Of a DNA stretch of 64,000 nt, positions 36,016-45,377 are shown piece by piece (positions within the stretch are counted from its first letter, which is position 1; the number at the start of each line of letters is the position of its first letter). Location of the stretch: contig NZ_CP101417.1 in assembly GCF_024339125.1 (NCBI RefSeq), positions 558,001 through 622,000 on the forward strand. The letters are read 5' to 3'. The translations under genes were made by a program, and so were the position numbers. The notes under the pieces are model-generated. The model searched no databases. It was not told where the DNA came from and was given only the letters and a program-made list of their open reading frames with translations. Origin of the DNA: Xanthomonas hortorum. GTDB lineage: Bacteria; Pseudomonadota; Gammaproteobacteria; Xanthomonadales; Xanthomonadaceae.

Positions 36016-36394
36016 GGCAACGCCCTCCTGGAACAACCCAAGAACCGCCGCCAATGGCGACGGGATGTCGGGAGGTTCGAAACCGTACATAGTCGGCGGG
36101 CATATTCCCCTTGCGGGTGTTGTATTAGCCGCCCTCCCGACGCAGGCATCGCATCGGCTTGTACCTGCAGGATGCAGGCACAAAAAACCCACCGGTTTGA
36201 CGGAGGTGGGTACCGCTATGTACGGAGTTTCGACGCTCCTTGGGCTTAGATTGCGAGTGCAAGGTGTGGCATGTCAATAGCAACCGAGGAAGAGACTTGA
36301 CGCGTTTGAGCAACGCGCTGGCGCGCTGTCGGCAGCTGAGGAATACTGACCATCACAAACGTGGTGTGGACGCGCGATCGCGAAGGGAAGATCG
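36016..36394 (-). promoter_or_regulatory. structured leader with inverted repeat and internal terminator
   Basis: On the minus strand, a GTACGGTTTCGAACCTCCC block (about 36069-36090) and a related block in reverse (TGTACGGAGTTTCGACGCTCC, 36220-36240) flank a GC-rich, hairpin-prone stretch. Between them CCCACC...GGTGGG followed by TTTTTT forms a terminator. This resembles an attenuated leader for the small-protein/SymE operon. No other gene is evident in the 379 bp. The rightmost part should also hold the promoter of the membrane protein gene at 36395. Confidence 0.5.
36180..36210 (-). terminator. Rho-independent terminator/attenuator in the leader
   Basis: Read on the minus strand, CCCACCTCCGTCAAACCGGTGGG folds into a 6-bp or longer GC stem and is followed directly by TTTTTT. 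It lies ahead of the small-protein/SymE genes, not after a gene, which suggests conditional read-through. Confidence 0.6.
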
Positions 36395-37120
36395 ATGGAT
36401 TCATTGGATGAAGTAGCAACCGAACGCACCGCCGGCGTTGATGCAGACGCTATCGCGCTTGCAGACCCGAGCTTTCCATCGCTCTCCGTGGCAATCGCTC
36501 ATTACGCACAAGTGACCGAACAGAGCCGTGCTGGTCCGGTGGAGCGCTGGAGCTTGGCGATTGGCCTGATCGGTGCGGGCGTCGGAATCCTGTCCGGCGT
36601 TCTGCTAGATGGTAAGACTGGTGACTATTTAGCCGTCGCCGGCCTTGCGGTTGAGTTGACAGGTTTCCTCGTCTATAGCGCGCTCTCGTTCAAGCGCGAG
36701 TGGCCGAGCTTCCGCCGCCCCTATGCCGACCACGCAGATCAAATAGAGCGAGAGTTTCACCAATATCAATCGATCGTTGCTTCGCTTCGAAGGTTTCCGC
36801 TAGAACAACGGCGGCGGCGCGAGGCCTTCATCCGCGACCGTCGCACCAACATGCACGATCGGCTCGGGCTGTTCACCGGAGGGATGGAGAAGCTTGGGTT
36901 CATGCCCGTCCTGCTCGCCCTCTATCTACAGCTGAAAGACTGGCGCTTCGGGGATTGGGCGGTGTTGAGCAAGATCACCCTGACACAGGGCGTGCTGGCT
37001 TTCATACTGTTGTTTGCCTTTGCGATGTCCTGGCATCTTGTTCGCCTACGTATACGCGTGCAGTCGTACGAGCAACTATTGGCTGAGGCGAACCGGCAGG
37101 ATAGCGTTTCAAGCAGCTGA
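36395..37120 (+). CDS. four-helix membrane protein, unknown function
   Basis: A 241-residue protein with two pairs of membrane segments (AIGLIGAGVGILSGVLL, AVAGLAVELTGFLVYSAL; then about 180-225 GVLAFILLFAFAMSW). A charged, coiled-coil-prone cytoplasmic part (FKREWPSFRRPYADHADQIEREFHQYQSIVASL) lies between. The paired-helix layout recalls SLATT-type proteins, but I see no firm match. It lies upstream of an effector/immunity pair and could add protection or be unrelated cargo. Confidence 0.7.
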   Translation: MDSLDEVATERTAGVDADAIALADPSFPSLSVAIAHYAQVTEQSRAGPVERWSLAIGLIGAGVGILSGVLLDGKTGDYLAVAGLAVELTGFLVYSALSFKREWPSFRRPYADHADQIEREFHQYQSIVASLRRFPLEQRRRREAFIRDRRTNMHDRLGLFTGGMEKLGFMPVLLALYLQLKDWRFGDWAVLSKITLTQGVLAFILLFAFAMSWHLVRLRIRVQSYEQLLAEANRQDSVSSS

Positions 37121-37287
37121 TGGACGATCAAGTGCAGGCGCCCACTTATGCTGCGACTATAGCGATGCTCCGTCAGCACTACGTCATTCCCGGCTTACAA
37201 TTGGCAGTGATGCATCACAAGAATCGCCGTCCGCTCAATCTCAAGAATGAGCCACATCAATCCATATCCAGGAAAAGAGGCGCTGTT

Positions 37288-37704
37288 ATGTCAGAGACAT
37301 TTGAATGGATAAATTTCCCAGAAGGTCGCGCGCGTTTCTCTGGAGGCATCCGCGGATTTGACGAGCTGGGCCACGATACCTTTGCAATCGAAGTTGATCA
37401 GGCTGAGGTATTTGGGGAGCTAGAACCAAGGTGGCTGGAGGACAAGGCCCACTTCAATATCCATATTCTCAACTTCGGATACCTAGATCGCGTAGAGGTC
37501 GGAATGCCGCTCCCATCATTTTCGACGAGGGCATTCACTCTTGATGAATTAGAGAGAGTCAAGCTTCTGGTCAACAAGTTGATTGCGGCAGGCCTGCAGT
37601 TCGAAGACAGGCCATCTGCGCTAATGGAGTCAAAGAAGTCGTTCTTCACCGGCCAAGTTGTCTTTGAGCAGGACTGGGCGCTAATCACGCAGGTTGCTCT
37701 GTAG
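37288..37704 (+). CDS. putative cytoplasmic immunity protein
   Basis: A 138-residue protein starting at ATG 37288, favoured over longer frames because the fold begins there (ETFEWINFPEGRARFSGGIRGFDELG). It has no signal peptide or lipobox, unlike the other immunity candidates here. It ends 11 bp before the effector gene. Cytoplasmic location suggests the adjacent effector acts inside the cell. Function is inferred from position. Confidence 0.68.
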   Translation: MSETFEWINFPEGRARFSGGIRGFDELGHDTFAIEVDQAEVFGELEPRWLEDKAHFNIHILNFGYLDRVEVGMPLPSFSTRAFTLDELERVKLLVNKLIAAGLQFEDRPSALMESKKSFFTGQVVFEQDWALITQVAL

Positions 37705-37715
37705 GAGTTGCGCAG

Positions 37716-39635
37716 ATGAATGACTACCAGAGCGAAATCGCATTAATCAGGCAGTCCAATAGCCTGGAAGACATAGCAAGCATCGCACGGCAGCATGCTG
37801 CCACAACAGAAAAAGAAGGTGGAATCCTCTATAGCAGGCCTATCGGAAAGGTCTCCTCGGAGGGGGCAGCAGTCAGCCTCTCGAAGGAGACTGGGCTGCC
37901 AATCATAAATGACACGCCCCGAGCAAATTTTCTTTCTGATGAAGATGTTCGCAGTTCAATCGAAAAGAAAGCTAGAGAAATCTTTGAAGATCTGGGCCAT
38001 GACCCGACCACAGCGAGGAAGTCTGCAAACTCGTTCTTATACGGCGATCCGAACGTCCCGTCGCAGGACCCGACGTCCCTGTCGAGGTGCCTCTGGGGCG
38101 AAGCCTCTCAGGAGTTCGCAAGTTCCCTGCGCGGTGACATCAAAGTTGTTGCTTCTGCTGCCAACCTGGAGCGTGTCTTCGGTCAGGTGGAAGTGCCGGC
38201 CGTCCTGAATAACCCGAATGTCACGTCGTTAGGCGGGCAACCTGTCCCGAAGTTGCAGGCGCTGTATGCCCAAGGTGGCGCAAGTGCCGTGCTGCCGGAA
38301 GTGCAAACGCAATTTATTCAGGCAGCACCCAAAGGAATCTTTACAACGGCGGAAAGCATTGGAAACGAGGTCAAAGATGTCACGTTTTCACGTGAGTTTG
38401 CTGGAAGCTTTGATCTAAAGGAGACGCACTTCCGGTCATCCGCAGAACTCAGTGCCTCCGGTATGGTCCGCGCACCTACCGGGCTTGATGTGCCAGCCGC
38501 GAACCTTGCAGAAACAGCGCTTACCGCAGAAGCAGCAGCATCGCGCAGGCTCTCTCCCGGCACCGTCCGTGGGCTGGGCGTTGTGGGCGCGGCGGCGGCG
38601 GTATACGACCTGGGCGGTACGGTAAGGAACACCGAGCGGCTGGACGCGCAGGGCAACAGCACTGCGGCCGATGCAGAGGTCACTCGCTATGCCACACGAA
38701 ATCTGGGCACATTTGGCGGGGCCATGCTTGGCAGTAGCGTAGGCGCAGCGCTCGGCGTGGAGTCTGGCCCGGGCTTGCTAGTCACAGGTGCGGTTGGCGG
38801 CATCGTTGGCGCGGTGGGCGGCGACAAGCTGGCCGATGTGATCAATGATCATCGCATTTCCCACCAACAAGATGCGCAAGGCAATACGTGGCGCCTTGAG
38901 AATCACCAAGCCGGAGAACGGTGGGCGCGGGACGTCAGCACTGGTGAGATCGATCCCGCTGCAGTCGCCTTCGGCGAAGCCGGTGTGCCGCTCTACAAGA
39001 CGCGGACCGAACTTGCCACGCCGGAAGTCGCGGACTTACTGACCTTCAAAGCATCTCGTACGTCTATCGAGCTGGCACTGGGTTCGCCGCCGCAGAATAA
39101 AGATCCCTACACCCAACCCGCCAAAGAGCACGACACGCGCAGCCTGCGCGAGTCACCGTGGCTGCACAACGCGAATACGCAGCAGTGGACGCGCCAAGTA
39201 GCCGATGGCCTGATCGATCGCACGATGAGCACGCACACCGAAACGGCTAGCCCTCAGCGTGCGTCGCAACTCAATGAAGCTTCGCGGCAAATCATCAAGC
39301 AGAACGCGATGCACACGCCAGCAGCGATGGCCGCGCACTACAAGGAGACCTACGAGCAGAATGGCTGGGAGCGTCACGCCTACATGCCCGCCGCAGTCCA
39401 TGACGCACTGAAGCATCCCGGCCGGATCGTCGGCTCAGACGGCGACCTCTACGAACGTGGCAAAGATGGTCAATGGACCCATGACGGTATGCTCTGGGAC
39501 AGCCAGGCCAAGGGAAATTTAAAGCAAGAGCTTGATGAAACCTACGCAGCCCAGACCCTAGGCACACAGCGTACGGCTGCACAGCCGGTGGCACAGACTG
39601 CTGCCGAACCGATCAAAACGCTAGGGATGGTCTGA
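37716..39635 (+). pseudogene. X-T4SS effector, toxin part (split by IS copy 3)
   Basis: The reading frame keeps about 636 native codons, then enters the IS at 39625 and stops after LGMV. The N-terminal 250 residues are unrecognised. A Gly-zipper hydrophobic stretch (GGAMLGSSVGAALG, GAVGGIVGAVGGDKLADVI) follows, then a region common to Xanthomonas effectors (HAYMPAAVHDALKHPGRIVG, YERGKDGQWTHDGMLWDSQ). The XVIPCD lies beyond the IS at 40784. The toxin half may still be made but would lack its export signal. Confidence 0.85.
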
Positions 39636-40783
39636 TCAACGGCATCGGAGGATGAGCCTAACCACATCGACCAGGCTGACGGCGCTCAGATCCTCGATTT
39701 TTTTGCCGTTTCCGGCGCGTTTGCAGGGTGTTGCCCGGGTTACAGGCGCACGCTCCCCATCGTCGGCAGTAACTGCTTTCGCTTCATCCACAGGTTCGAT
39801 AGCGCAAACAAGGTCAGCACCTGCGCGGTGTTCTTGGCCAGGCCGCGATAGCGGACCTTGGTGTAGCCGAACTGGCGCTTGATCACCCGGAATGGATGCT
39901 CCACCTTCGCGCGCACGCTGGCCTTGAAGTGTTCCCAACGTCTTTCCCGAGCACGCTCGCGTTTGTTGCCGAGGGCTTGCATCGTCGAGGGCCTGGCGGC
40001 GATGAAGAATGCAGCCTTGCAGGCCTGCAGTTCTTCGCGTTTGTCCGCACCGGTGTAGCCGCTATCGCCGAACACGCTGTCTTCTTTGCCATGCAGCAAC
40101 GTGTGCATCACCGTGACATCGGCGACGTTGGCGGCTGTGCAATGGACGTGGTGCACCAACCCGGAAAATTCATCCACGCCGATGTGCGCCTTCATCCCGA
40201 AATACCACTGATTGCCCTTCTTGGTCTGATGCATCTCAGGGTCGCGCGCGTTGTCGGCATTCTTGGTCGAACTGGGCGCCGCGATCAGCGTCGCATCGAC
40301 GATCGTGCCCGACCGCAGGCTCTGGCCCTTGCGCGCCAGATGCGCGTTGACCGCTTCCAGCATCCGCGCGGCAAGGCCATGGGTCTCCAGCAGGCGCCGA
40401 AAGTTGAGAATCGTGGTCTCGTCCGGAACGTTGTCCAAGCCACCGAGCTGGGCAAACCGCCGCAAGGTCGGGATCTCGTGCAGTGCTTCTTCCATCGCCG
40501 GATCGCTCAGCGCATACCACTGCTGCAGCAGATGAATCCGCAACATCGTCGCCAGTGCGTACGGCTGCCGACCTGGCCGGCCCGATACCGGATAGTGCGG
40601 CGCGATCAGACCGAGCAGTTGCTGCCACGGAACCACCTGCTCCATCTCGGCCAGAAAGATCTCGCGCCGGGTCTGCTTGCGCTTGCCCAGGCCCTCAGCG
40701 TCACCGAACGTCAGTTGCATGGATCACTCCTCAACATCAGGCGGGTAGTGTCGCGTATCTGTGGTGCGTTGTTCAGAGGTTCC
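39625..40783 (-). mobile_element. IS5-family insertion sequence, copy 3 (1159 bp)
   Basis: Same ends and length as copies 1 and 2. The target duplication is CTAG (39621-39624 and 40784-40787). It is inserted just before the XVIPCD of the effector gene. Confidence 0.95.
39740..40720 (-). CDS. IS5-family transposase, copy 3
   Basis: A 326-residue intact DDE transposase. It matches copy 2 except for the C-terminal GSVRL in place of GNVRL. The near-identity of three copies indicates recent transposition. Confidence 0.95.
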   Translation of the reverse strand: MQLTFGDAEGLGKRKQTRREIFLAEMEQVVPWQQLLGLIAPHYPVSGRPGRQPYALATMLRIHLLQQWYALSDPAMEEALHEIPTLRRFAQLGGLDNVPDETTILNFRRLLETHGLAARMLEAVNAHLARKGQSLRSGTIVDATLIAAPSSTKNADNARDPEMHQTKKGNQWYFGMKAHIGVDEFSGLVHHVHCTAANVADVTVMHTLLHGKEDSVFGDSGYTGADKREELQACKAAFFIAARPSTMQALGNKRERARERRWEHFKASVRAKVEHPFRVIKRQFGYTKVRYRGLAKNTAQVLTLFALSNLWMKRKQLLPTMGSVRL

Positions 40784-41359
40784 CTAGAGACGATCCATGT
40801 CACTGCGCCGCGGATGCAAAACCACGACAACGCGGACACCTCTTCCAAGAAGACTCAGGAAGACACAGATGTACGCGGCCATAGCGCCCCCACACGACCG
40901 CAAGCATCGGGGCCGCAAGATCCGGATCATCCCGATCACCCCATGTTGAAGCAGATCCGCGAAGGCGTGGCCAAGATCGATGAGAGCGTTGGCAAGCCGT
41001 ATGACGAAATGAGCGAGCGCGTCAGCCGCTGCCTGCTGGCTGCGTGCAAGGACAATCGCGAGCGCTATCCAGACGCCGGCAATACCTCGCTCGCCGCCAA
41101 CGCGCTGCAACGCGTGGACCACGTACTGATGGGCAAGAACGGCAACCTCGTCGCGATCGAAGGGCACATCGACGACCCAACACACAAGCGCGCAGCTGTC
41201 TCTATCGACCAAGCAATTCATATGCCTTTGGAGCAGTCGGACGCAAAGCTACAAGCGGCCAACCAAGCCATCGCCCAAGAACAGACACAAACACGACAGC
41301 AGGAATTGGCACGAAGCAAGCAGCAGGATAGTCAGCAAGCGCCACGTATGAGTGTCTGA
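40784..41359 (+). pseudogene. X-T4SS effector, XVIPCD fragment (split by IS copy 3)
   Basis: The downstream part of the split effector reads LETIHVTAPRMQNHDNAD and continues to an XVIPCD: HPMLKQIREGVAKIDESVG, LQRVDHVLMGKNGNLVAIEG, DDPTHKRAAVSIDQAIHMPLEQS and a Gln-rich tail. Removing the IS plus one CTAG joins it in frame to the part at 37716. An internal ATG at 40813 might allow some independent translation. Confidence 0.88.
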
Positions 41360-41470
41360 CTGCTACTCTCGATTATTACCATTTTTGACACGATGAAACA
41401 CAATCGCTATCGATTTTCTGCGTCATCACTACTTGTCGCTTCCGCCATACCCCACCTGCTTATGCTTCGC

Positions 41471-42358
41471 TTATTTCGGGGGCGACCAAGTGCCCACACT
41501 TATCATAACCCTCCCACCATCTGCCGTTGCAATTGAATAAACTCCATTTTCATGCAAAACAACTTTTGACCCGATATCAATACCCGGATATTTATCAACC
41601 ATCTGATAGTCTCCCAGATAAGCCAACCATAAACTTGCCACCTCCACCTTCGGCAATACCACTGAACTAATACTTGCAAGAGACGATAAAGCTAAAAATA
41701 AAGATAAACTACCAAGAAAACGACCAAGCCAAAGCGCTTCATTAGCTTTATCGCGAACATGCATCTTCTTGGTAAATATTAATTTAAAAGGTTGTAGCAA
41801 AGCGACCATCCCTGCCTGCAATAGTATCCATACCTCCAGCACCAAAGAAGTTGCCCCTATGATGATCACAGCAATTAGCATCCACACAACTGGATACATC
41901 AAGAGCGATAAAAATCCCACAGCCAAGGGGAAATCCTGGCCCGGCAGGCCAGTAAACTTCGTCATCAAACCGCGTCCAATTGCGGCAGAAATCAGCAGCA
42001 CACCGAGATGCACAAGCCATGCAGAATTCCGCATTACGGGTTTTTTCCAAGCTTCCGAAATCCACGGCATTGTCCAAGAGACAAATCCTAGAGCAGCCGA
42101 AACTATACCAAGCATCATCGTTTCCTCTACCCACACCTTCTGCCCCAGCAAATGTGCCGACATACCGGCCAACATAAAATAAATGGCTAGCGAATAAAGC
42201 CTAACCTCCAAATTAGATTGCGCGTATTCTTTAAAAGCAATTTCAGAAATTCGATTCCACCGGGTGGCGCTAAATAAAACTAAAAACTTTGAAATTTTCG
42301 CGGCGGCCGTAGCAATTTTTATAAAGGACCCAACAAATCCATGCATGATATTATTCAA
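41471..42358 (-). CDS. multi-pass membrane protein, AT-rich, unknown
   Basis: A 295-residue protein starting at TTG 42358 with AAGGA 7 bp before it. About seven hydrophobic segments (SLAIYFMLAGMSAHLL, MMLGIVSAALGFVSW, LVHLGVLLISAAIG, LAVGFLSLLMYPVVWMLIAVIIIGATSLVLEVWIL, FLGSLSLFLALSSLAS) precede a soluble C-terminal tail. The base composition is clearly more AT-rich than the chromosome, a sign of transfer. I recognise no family. Confidence 0.7.
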   Translation of the reverse strand: MNNIMHGFVGSFIKIATAAAKISKFLVLFSATRWNRISEIAFKEYAQSNLEVRLYSLAIYFMLAGMSAHLLGQKVWVEETMMLGIVSAALGFVSWTMPWISEAWKKPVMRNSAWLVHLGVLLISAAIGRGLMTKFTGLPGQDFPLAVGFLSLLMYPVVWMLIAVIIIGATSLVLEVWILLQAGMVALLQPFKLIFTKKMHVRDKANEALWLGRFLGSLSLFLALSSLASISSVVLPKVEVASLWLAYLGDYQMVDKYPGIDIGSKVVLHENGVYSIATADGGRVMISVGTWSPPK

Positions 42359-42371
42359 CTAATTTTCCTTT

Positions 42372-42611
42372 TTATAAATAGTTAATATACCAAAGCGTGC
42401 TAACTGGGCCAGGTTCATTTCCTACGCGAATTTCAGACCACAGCCCCAATCCTCGAGAGGTCTCGTCGATATCAGCACCAACGCCTTGCCGGAAGTATTG
42501 CGATGTGGCCAGAATTCCACTCATCGGTCTTTCAGCATCCTGCAGCATATCGTGGAGCGCGGGAAAACCACTTGCCGTGCTTTCTAGACGATAGCGATAC
42601 GCTTGCTGCAT
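42372..42611 (-). CDS. small hypothetical ORF
   Basis: A 79-codon frame ending WYINYL, closely upstream of the AT-rich membrane protein gene. No ribosome site and no family match. A stop codon two codons before the ATG prevents a longer start. It may be the remnant of a larger gene. Confidence 0.3.
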   Translation of the reverse strand: MQQAYRYRLESTASGFPALHDMLQDAERPMSGILATSQYFRQGVGADIDETSRGLGLWSEIRVGNEPGPVSTLWYINYL

Positions 42612-42742
42612 GGGGCACTACACGCCACAGACTGCCAGTCTGTATACCTATTATGGGAAGGGCGCCACAAAACTTGCCTCGTGGACGGTGCTGACTAGCC
42701 TCTTCTCTGCCACCGCTACATCGAACTTTAACCGGTACATAC

Positions 42743-43060
42743 TTGCCTGCTAGACGACCCGGCGGCGCATCGCTGGTCCAGTTGCCCAGCCAACCTGTGG
42801 GGCAACGCGGGCACTCGGCACTGACGCCACACCCCTGTTGGCTTGCGCTTGGCAACGATCCGATGGAGCGATGCAACGCCTACCGCGCCCTGCTCGATGA
42901 AGACCTGTCCGACGACCTGCTCACTAGCATCCGCCTCCATCTACAACAGCAGCGAGCTCTGGGCCACGACGCCTTCCGCGCGATGGTCGAAGCCAAGACC
43001 CGCCGCTTTGCGGGCATAAGGCCCGCTCATCGGTCACACAAACCGAGCATCGTCTATTGA
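42743..43060 (+). pseudogene. REP-associated tyrosine transposase (RAYT), C-terminal remnant
   Basis: From about 42863 the frame reads MERCNAYRALLDEDLSDDLL then QQQRALGHDAFRAMVEAKT, which is the C-terminal end of RAYT (Y1 transposase-like) proteins common in xanthomonads. The catalytic HUH and Tyr parts are missing. It marks the left border of the restriction-modification cassette. Confidence 0.75.
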
Positions 43061-43217
43061 TAAGTGAACCTGACCCCGTTATTCCCGACCTCAGCTCGAC
43101 GGCGAAGTTCTCACGCAGCGAGACTATGGAGGCCGATAATTCACCTCACGCCCGGCTTGCCAGACTTGACGTATACATCAATAATTGCCGCCCACGATTA
43201 CGAGTCATCTTCTCCAC

Positions 43218-43466
43218 GTGAACACCCTGCATCAACTTGGAATCCAGATCGCCGAGAGGCGTCGCCAGCTTGGCTTGAAGCAGATTGAAGTGGCCAAGCA
43301 AAGCGGCGTTACAGCTGAGTCGCTCTCCCGCTTTGAGAGGGGCCGGCTTACTGAGTTTGGTAGCAGGAAGCTGATCGCGGTCCTTGCAGCAGTGGGAATG
43401 GAGATTTCTTTGGTCGAGGCGAAGCCTGGGCTTAACAACAAGAGCGCACAGGAGTCTCCGCGATGA
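43218..43466 (+). CDS. XRE-type small regulator of the R-M cassette
   Basis: An 82-residue protein starting at GTG 43218 (TTG 43185 also possible). The Cro/CI helix-turn-helix is clear: GIQIAERRRQLGLKQIEVAKQ, VTAESLSRFERGR. It ends 49 bp before the methyltransferase gene on the same strand. Small XRE proteins here often control R-M expression (C proteins), although the shape is also like HipB-type antitoxins. Confidence 0.72.
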   Translation: MNTLHQLGIQIAERRRQLGLKQIEVAKQSGVTAESLSRFERGRLTEFGSRKLIAVLAAVGMEISLVEAKPGLNNKSAQESPR

Positions 43467-43515
43467 GGAGTGCAACCGCTCCTGCTCGTTCCAACAGAAT
43501 TACTGGAGTACTGAA

Positions 43516-44730
43516 ATGAGATCGGTAGAGCTGTTCGCCGGTGCTGGCGGGTTGGCCATGGGGTGCGAGATCGCTGGTTTCGAGCACCTGGCCGTTGTGG
43601 AGTGGGACAAGTGGGCCTGCGACACCGTCCGCGAAAACCAAAAGCGCGACTACCCCCTGGTACGTGGTTGGAACTTGCATGAGGGCGACGTTCGGTCATT
43701 TGATTGGTCGTCAATCCCTCAGGACATCGAGCTTCTTGCAGGCGGCCCCCCGTGCCAGCCTTTCTCCATCGGCGGGAAGCACAAGGCTCACGAGGACAAC
43801 CGGGATATGTTCCCGGCTACTGTTGAGATCATCAGACAGCTCCGTCCGAAAGCGTTCATTGTGGAGAACGTCAAAGGTCTGACACGCGCAAAATTTGCTA
43901 ATTACTTCCACTACATCCAGCTTCAGCTTGAGTTCCCGGATGTTCCACCCAGGAAGGACGAGGACTGGACAGATCATCTCGCACGGCTGCAAGTTGAACG
44001 AACTTCCGGCAAGCGTAAAGGCAAGGGACTCACCTACAACGTCATTCCAACGCTAGTAAACGCTGCGAATTACGGCGTTCCACAGAAGCGTGAGCGGGTA
44101 TTCCTCATTGGATTCCGAGATGACCTGGGCGTTGAGTGGTCGTTCCCTCATGAGACGCATAGCTATGACGCCCTACTTCACGACCAGTGGGTAACAGGCG
44201 TCTACTGGAAGCGGCATGGGATTCGTCAGCCCAAGACACCTGCGAGGCTCGCTGCAAAAGTTGCGAAGCTTCAGCAATTTCGAACAACACCTCCGACATT
44301 GGCATGGCGAACCGTACGGGATGCGCTCCAAGGGTTACCCGACCCCGAGAGCCGCGAGGCGAAGAAAATTGCTAACCATGTGTTTCAGGCTGGCGCTCGC
44401 TCATATCCCGGGCATACAGGCAGTCCGCTCGACCTCCCTGCCAAGACTCTGAAGGCTGGCGGGCATGGAGTTCCAGGCGGCGAGAACATGCTTGTGAAGG
44501 ACGGCGGCTTGGTTCGCTACTTCACCATTCGTGAGAGCGCTCGCATCCAAACCTTCCCTGATGGCTTCCAGTTTCACGGCAGCTGGTCGGAGACCATGCG
44601 TCAGCTTGGCAATGCGGTACCTGTCGTTCTTGGGCAAAGGGTAGCTTCTAGCGTGGCCGAGCAGCTTGCGATTGCAGGCTTGGCTAAGATCGCCAAGAAT
44701 GATGCATCAATGAGAAGAAAGCGCGCATGA
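43516..44730 (+). CDS. type II DNA (cytosine-5) methyltransferase
   Basis: A 404-residue C5 methyltransferase starting at ATG 43516 with GGAG. Motifs in order: I SVELFAGAGGLAMG, IV GGPPCQPFS with the catalytic Cys, VI VENVKG, VIII QKRERVFLIG and X near QLGNAVP. It should methylate a cytosine in the site cut by the partner enzyme. If the pair is Eco29kI-like the site is CCGCGG, and such sites do occur in the window (for example 27558). Its stop overlaps the nuclease start by 4 bp. Confidence 0.94.
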   Translation: MRSVELFAGAGGLAMGCEIAGFEHLAVVEWDKWACDTVRENQKRDYPLVRGWNLHEGDVRSFDWSSIPQDIELLAGGPPCQPFSIGGKHKAHEDNRDMFPATVEIIRQLRPKAFIVENVKGLTRAKFANYFHYIQLQLEFPDVPPRKDEDWTDHLARLQVERTSGKRKGKGLTYNVIPTLVNAANYGVPQKRERVFLIGFRDDLGVEWSFPHETHSYDALLHDQWVTGVYWKRHGIRQPKTPARLAAKVAKLQQFRTTPPTLAWRTVRDALQGLPDPESREAKKIANHVFQAGARSYPGHTGSPLDLPAKTLKAGGHGVPGGENMLVKDGGLVRYFTIRESARIQTFPDGFQFHGSWSETMRQLGNAVPVVLGQRVASSVAEQLAIAGLAKIAKNDASMRRKRA

Positions 44731-45377
44731 CCGGCAAAGTAATCCCGTTTAATCCGCTGGACAAAAAGAATCTTGGAGCCAGTGTCGCAGAGGCGCTTCT
44801 CACTAAGGAAGTTCATCCGCTGGGCCAGCTGCCCCAGTTCGAGGGGGCTGGCATATATGCAATTTATTACACGGGTGAGTTTGAAGCCTACCAACAGGTT
44901 TCGAGGCTAAATGCCGATGGGAGCTTCATGCTCCCCATTTATGTCGGCAAGGCCATCCCTGCTGGCGCCCGTGTAGGCGGCAGCGTAGATGTACCTGCTG
45001 GCAGGGTGCTCTTCAAGCGCCTCAAAGAGCATGCGGACAGCATTCGCTCGGCTAGCAATCTTAGTATCGACGACTTCTTCTGTAGATTTCTTGTCGTCGA
45101 TGACATATGGATCCCCCTAGGGGAGTCCCTGATCATCTCCCGCTTCACTCCGGTCTGGAACTCACTCATCGATGGATTTGGCAACCATAATCCTGGAAGG
45201 GGGAGACACGCGGGTATGCGGCCCCGTTGGGATGTTTTGCACCCTGGCCGAGAGTGGGCAGAGCGTTTAGCTGAAAGACCAGAGTCGCAGTTCAGAATCG
45301 CCGAAGATGCAGCCACTTACCTTCGAGTTCTGCCTGCCTGTCTATCTGACAAGTTCATTGAAGCTGAAGGCAATTAA
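44727..45377 (+). CDS. Eco29kI-like GIY-YIG restriction endonuclease
   Basis: A 216-residue nuclease. It carries GIYAIYYTG and PIYVGKAIPAGAR, the two halves of the GIY-YIG core, plus LFKRLKEHADSI, LGESLIISRFTPVWN and IDGFGNHNPG, as in the Eco29kI family known to me for cutting CCGCGG. Coupling by ATGA overlap to the methyltransferase is standard for a type II system. Site specificity is inference from family resemblance. Confidence 0.87.
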   Translation: MTGKVIPFNPLDKKNLGASVAEALLTKEVHPLGQLPQFEGAGIYAIYYTGEFEAYQQVSRLNADGSFMLPIYVGKAIPAGARVGGSVDVPAGRVLFKRLKEHADSIRSASNLSIDDFFCRFLVVDDIWIPLGESLIISRFTPVWNSLIDGFGNHNPGRGRHAGMRPRWDVLHPGREWAERLAERPESQFRIAEDAATYLRVLPACLSDKFIEAEGN

